Source of the DNA: Candidatus Pacearchaeota archaeon
GTDB taxonomy: Archaea; Nanobdellota; Nanobdellia; Pacearchaeales; GW2011-AR1
NCBI GenBank assembly: GCA_002686355.1
Contig: NZBV01000031.1
Location: forward strand, 1 to 6,472
DNA length: 6,472 nucleotides
Direction of reading: 5' to 3'
Of this stretch, positions 5,264-6,472 are shown one piece after another (within the stretch, counting starts at the first letter, position 1; the number at the start of each line of letters is the position of its first letter). The notes under the pieces were generated by a model that searched no databases, was not told the DNA's origin, and worked only from the letters and a program-made list of their open reading frames with translations. The position numbers and the translations under genes are program-made.

Positions 5264-5275
5264 AGTTTAAATAAG
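5264..5275 (+). promoter_or_regulatory. TATA-box promoter of the small cysteine-bearing frames
   Basis: AGTTTAAATAAG is centred about 23 bases before the ATG at 5292, the same geometry as the leaderless promoters elsewhere in the window. It implies that the short frames behind the antiporter form their own transcription unit. Confidence 0.5.
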
Positions 5276-5291
5276 TTTTGTACAATTAGAA

Positions 5292-5384
5292 ATGCAAAAA
5301 GGGTCTTATCCTAAAGGACAAAGGCCTGTAGAATGTGGTCACTATTATCCCAATGTTCTTTTAGAAACAGAGTTAAAACAATAG
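5292..5384 (+). CDS. Putative 30-residue miniprotein, or 5' part of a split gene
   Basis: The ATG-started frame encodes MQKGSYPKGQRPVECGHYYP and ten more residues ending in LKQ, then TAG. It is hydrophilic, with a C-G-H element (C15, H17) that could bind metal. A TATA box sits about 23 bases upstream, so a leaderless mRNA is plausible. The stop lies 16 bases before the GTG start of the next small frame, in another phase. A +1 shift at the end (around 5376-5382) would join the two, because the downstream phase is open from 5377 onward (NNRWREYK before the GTG). It may therefore be a leader peptide, an independent miniprotein, or the first third of a protein of about 91 residues broken by an indel or a programmed frameshift. 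No family recognised. Confidence 0.4.
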   Translation: MQKGSYPKGQRPVECGHYYPNVLLETELKQ

Positions 5385-5386
5385 AT

Positions 5387-5392
5387 GGAGAG
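5387..5392 (+). promoter_or_regulatory. Shine-Dalgarno sequence supporting a GTG start
   Basis: GGAGAG lies eight bases before the GTG at 5401. Together with the absence of an in-phase ATG it is the reason for choosing GTG. It would fit translation of a second frame on a two-cistron message. Confidence 0.45.
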
Positions 5393-5400
5393 AATATAAA

Positions 5401-5568
5401 GTGTTAAATTGTTTTTATTGTGGGAGATATGAAACTCTGATTGATCCATTCTCTTTTGATAAAAAGGCTCTTTTAAGGCTGGGTTGCGATGGATTCAAAT
5501 TACATTTTTATAGAGAAGACTTAACAGAACTTAGAAACAAGATAAAAGAGCCGTCTAATTGTTCTTAG
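5401..5568 (+). CDS. Putative 55-residue zinc-ribbon-like miniprotein (GTG start)
   Basis: The frame reads (M)LNCFYCGRYETLIDPFSFD, then KKALLRLGCDGFKLHFY and a charged helix ending KIKEPSNCS. Cysteines C4 and C7 form a CxxCG knuckle typical of small zinc ribbons, with C29 and C54 as possible further ligands. Its varied amino-acid content, with aromatic and charged residues in register, looks like genuine coding sequence rather than a random open frame in AT-rich DNA. It begins at GTG behind GGAGAG and ends at TAG just before a T-rich stretch. Upstream it may couple to, or be the continuation of, the 30-residue frame. If fused, C15 and H17 of that frame plus C4 and C7 here would give a complete CxH/CxxC metal site. 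No named family recognised; function unknown. Confidence 0.6.
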   Translation: MLNCFYCGRYETLIDPFSFDKKALLRLGCDGFKLHFYREDLTELRNKIKEPSNCS

Positions 5569-5587
5569 TTTTTTGTTTTAACTTTTT
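5569..5587 (+). terminator. T-rich terminator behind the small cysteine frames
   Basis: Immediately after the TAG at 5566-5568 come three T-tracts (TTTTTT, TTTT, TTTTT) in 19 bases, a typical archaeal U-tract terminator. It reaches the stop codon of the converging membrane-protein gene. Confidence 0.55.
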
Positions 5588-6275
5588 AATTCGTCTCTTC
5601 TTCACTTGTGCCTTCCTTGAGTTCCGCCGTTGTTTCACCTATTCCTAAAAGCGAGAAGGTGAGGTCAAAGACTCTCAGAATTATTTCAAGAGTTATTATG
5701 AACAGGAAGTAAGTTGCTATGTGTCTGATGAAGTTTGGGATTTGCATTAATTGGGTGATAACTTTTGCGAAGTAAGCAGATTCTGCGAGAAATATGGGGT
5801 TTAGGACAAATGCTACGAGCATCATGAGAGGAAGAATTTTTGCGATTTCCTGCGCGAGGTTTTCTTTGTAATAAGAAATCATTCTTATTGCAGCAATAAC
5901 TATTGCAGAGATGATTAAAATTTGTTCTGTGTTCTGATTTGAAGATAAGAAAATGAGGAAGAGAGTGAAGATTCCGAGGACAAGGAAAATTACAAACGGG
6001 ATTATCACAATATATTCAAGAAGGTAAAGAGTTCCTGCGATTATTCTTTCTGACAAAGGGTTTGTTGCTTTGTTGTATTTGCCGAGATTGAGTTCAAGAG
6101 GATCTTTTTTTGAGATGAATCTGTATCCGTGCCAGACAACTATTGCGTAAAGAACAACCAGCAATACAAGTATAAGAAAATTTATGAAACTTCCGACAGA
6201 TGGCGGGAAAAAATTTATGAAGTTGTTATAAAATTCAACAATCCCATTTCCAACGCCTTGAATCTCCTCTTGCAT
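5586..6275 (-). CDS. Polytopic membrane protein of unknown function
   Basis: The 229-residue protein has about five or six hydrophobic segments: 28-49, 78-111 (long enough for two passes), 118-134, 146-165 and 185-206. The N-terminus (about 1-27) is moderately amphipathic, and the C-terminal tail is acidic (ETTAELKEGTSEEETN). Polar residues near membrane ends include W48-H49 and a conserved-looking R131-x3-Y-Y-K-E-N-L-A-x-E-I-A-K-I-L-P stretch (131-149) between segments, which I would look at first for a functional site. No enzyme or transporter signature is recognisable. A similar style of protein is common among unannotated DPANN membrane proteins, but that is an impression, not a search. 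It has its own promoter, converges with the small cysteine frames and diverges from serS. Confidence 0.85.
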   Translation of the reverse strand: MQEEIQGVGNGIVEFYNNFINFFPPSVGSFINFLILVLLVVLYAIVVWHGYRFISKKDPLELNLGKYNKATNPLSERIIAGTLYLLEYIVIIPFVIFLVLGIFTLFLIFLSSNQNTEQILIISAIVIAAIRMISYYKENLAQEIAKILPLMMLVAFVLNPIFLAESAYFAKVITQLMQIPNFIRHIATYFLFIITLEIILRVFDLTFSLLGIGETTAELKEGTSEEETN

Positions 6276-6295
6276 GAATTAAATTGGGAACTATT

Positions 6296-6304
6296 CTTTT
6301 TAAG
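6296..6304 (-). promoter_or_regulatory. TATA-box promoter of the membrane-protein gene
   Basis: Minus-strand CTTAAAAAG is centred about 25 bases before the ATG at 6275, predicting a leaderless transcript. It lies back-to-back with the serS promoter in a 71-base divergent region. Confidence 0.55.
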
Positions 6305-6314
6305 AGTTTTGGGA

Positions 6315-6327
6315 AAATTTAAATATA
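6315..6327 (+). promoter_or_regulatory. TATA-box promoter of serS
   Basis: AAATTTAAATATA is centred about 25 bases before the ATG at 6347, so the serS mRNA should also be leaderless. There is no Shine-Dalgarno sequence (GAAAG precedes the ATG directly). Confidence 0.6.
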
Positions 6328-6346
6328 AGCTTTGTTTTGTTGAAAG

Positions 6347-6472
6347 ATGATTGACATTAAACTTATCCGTGAGAGCCCTGAGCTTGTTAAGGAGAATATT
6401 AAGAAAAAATTTCAGGGTGAGAAGCTACTTCTTATTGATAAAGTCAAAAAATTGGATGGAGACTGGAGGAAA
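6347..6472 (+). CDS. serS: Seryl-tRNA synthetase, N-terminal part (runs off the right edge)
   Basis: The first 42 codons are visible. They read MIDIKLIRESPELVKENIKK, then KFQGEKLLLIDKVKKLDGDWRK, which is the characteristic start of the standard (bacterial-type, also used by most archaea) SerRS: 'MLDIKLIRENPELVKEN', then the beginning of the long N-terminal coiled coil that grips the variable arm of tRNA-Ser. The enzyme attaches serine to tRNA-Ser in the cytoplasm. The catalytic class II domain lies outside the window. It is not the rare methanogen-type SerRS, whose N-terminus is unrelated. The start is fixed by homology and by the TATA spacing. The gene is divergent from the unknown membrane protein. 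Confidence 0.9.
   Translation, partial: MIDIKLIRESPELVKENIKKKFQGEKLLLIDKVKKLDGDWRK

Overview
The window looks like a piece of an AT-rich archaeal chromosome, most likely from a DPANN-type lineage (Woesearchaeota/Pacearchaeota-like). Direct support for Archaea comes from a 102-residue archaeal-type ribosomal protein S10, a PC4-like coactivator, an archaemetzincin-like protease, and TATA boxes about 23-29 bases upstream of most start codons (leaderless transcription). Shine-Dalgarno sequences appear only at a few genes. The narrower lineage call is inference from the style of the proteins (short membrane-anchored thioredoxin plus CcdA, anchored cyclophilin, compact genes).

Layout. Positions 1-1864 are all on the minus strand. 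Read in transcription order, they hold a possible unlisted 47-residue membrane miniprotein (1721-1864), a membrane-anchored cyclophilin (1132-1692), a PC4/p15-like single-stranded-DNA-binding protein with an acidic tail (790-1092), a membrane-anchored thioredoxin-fold protein with a CHAC motif (234-563), and the first 77 codons of a CcdA/DsbD-type membrane protein that runs off the left edge. The last two are one base apart and form an obvious redox operon. A very AT-rich gap (1865-2215) precedes a plus-strand divergent archaemetzincin-like metalloprotease (2216-2806), which converges on rps10 (2852-3160, minus).

A 370-base divergent region (3161-3530) separates rps10 from a Kef/CPA2-type cation:proton antiporter with a C-terminal TrkA-N domain (3531-5243, plus). 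That region carries the rps10 leader, a GC-elevated segment that may encode a small RNA, and a classic TATA box for the antiporter. Behind the antiporter are two tiny cysteine-bearing reading frames (5292-5384 and 5401-5568) with initiation signals of their own. They may be two miniproteins or one gene split by a +1 frameshift. They end in a T-rich terminator and converge on a conserved-looking polytopic membrane protein of unknown function (5586-6275, minus). A compact 71-base divergent promoter region then leads to the N-terminus of seryl-tRNA synthetase (6347 to the edge, plus).

Functionally, the left part groups extracytoplasmic protein-folding factors (thioredoxin-like protein, CcdA, anchored cyclophilin). 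The rest is a mixture of housekeeping information genes, ion transport and unknown membrane proteins. I see no mobile element, CRISPR array, tRNA or rRNA. The most noteworthy items are the altered zinc-site signature of the archaemetzincin and the short genes in the supposed gaps.
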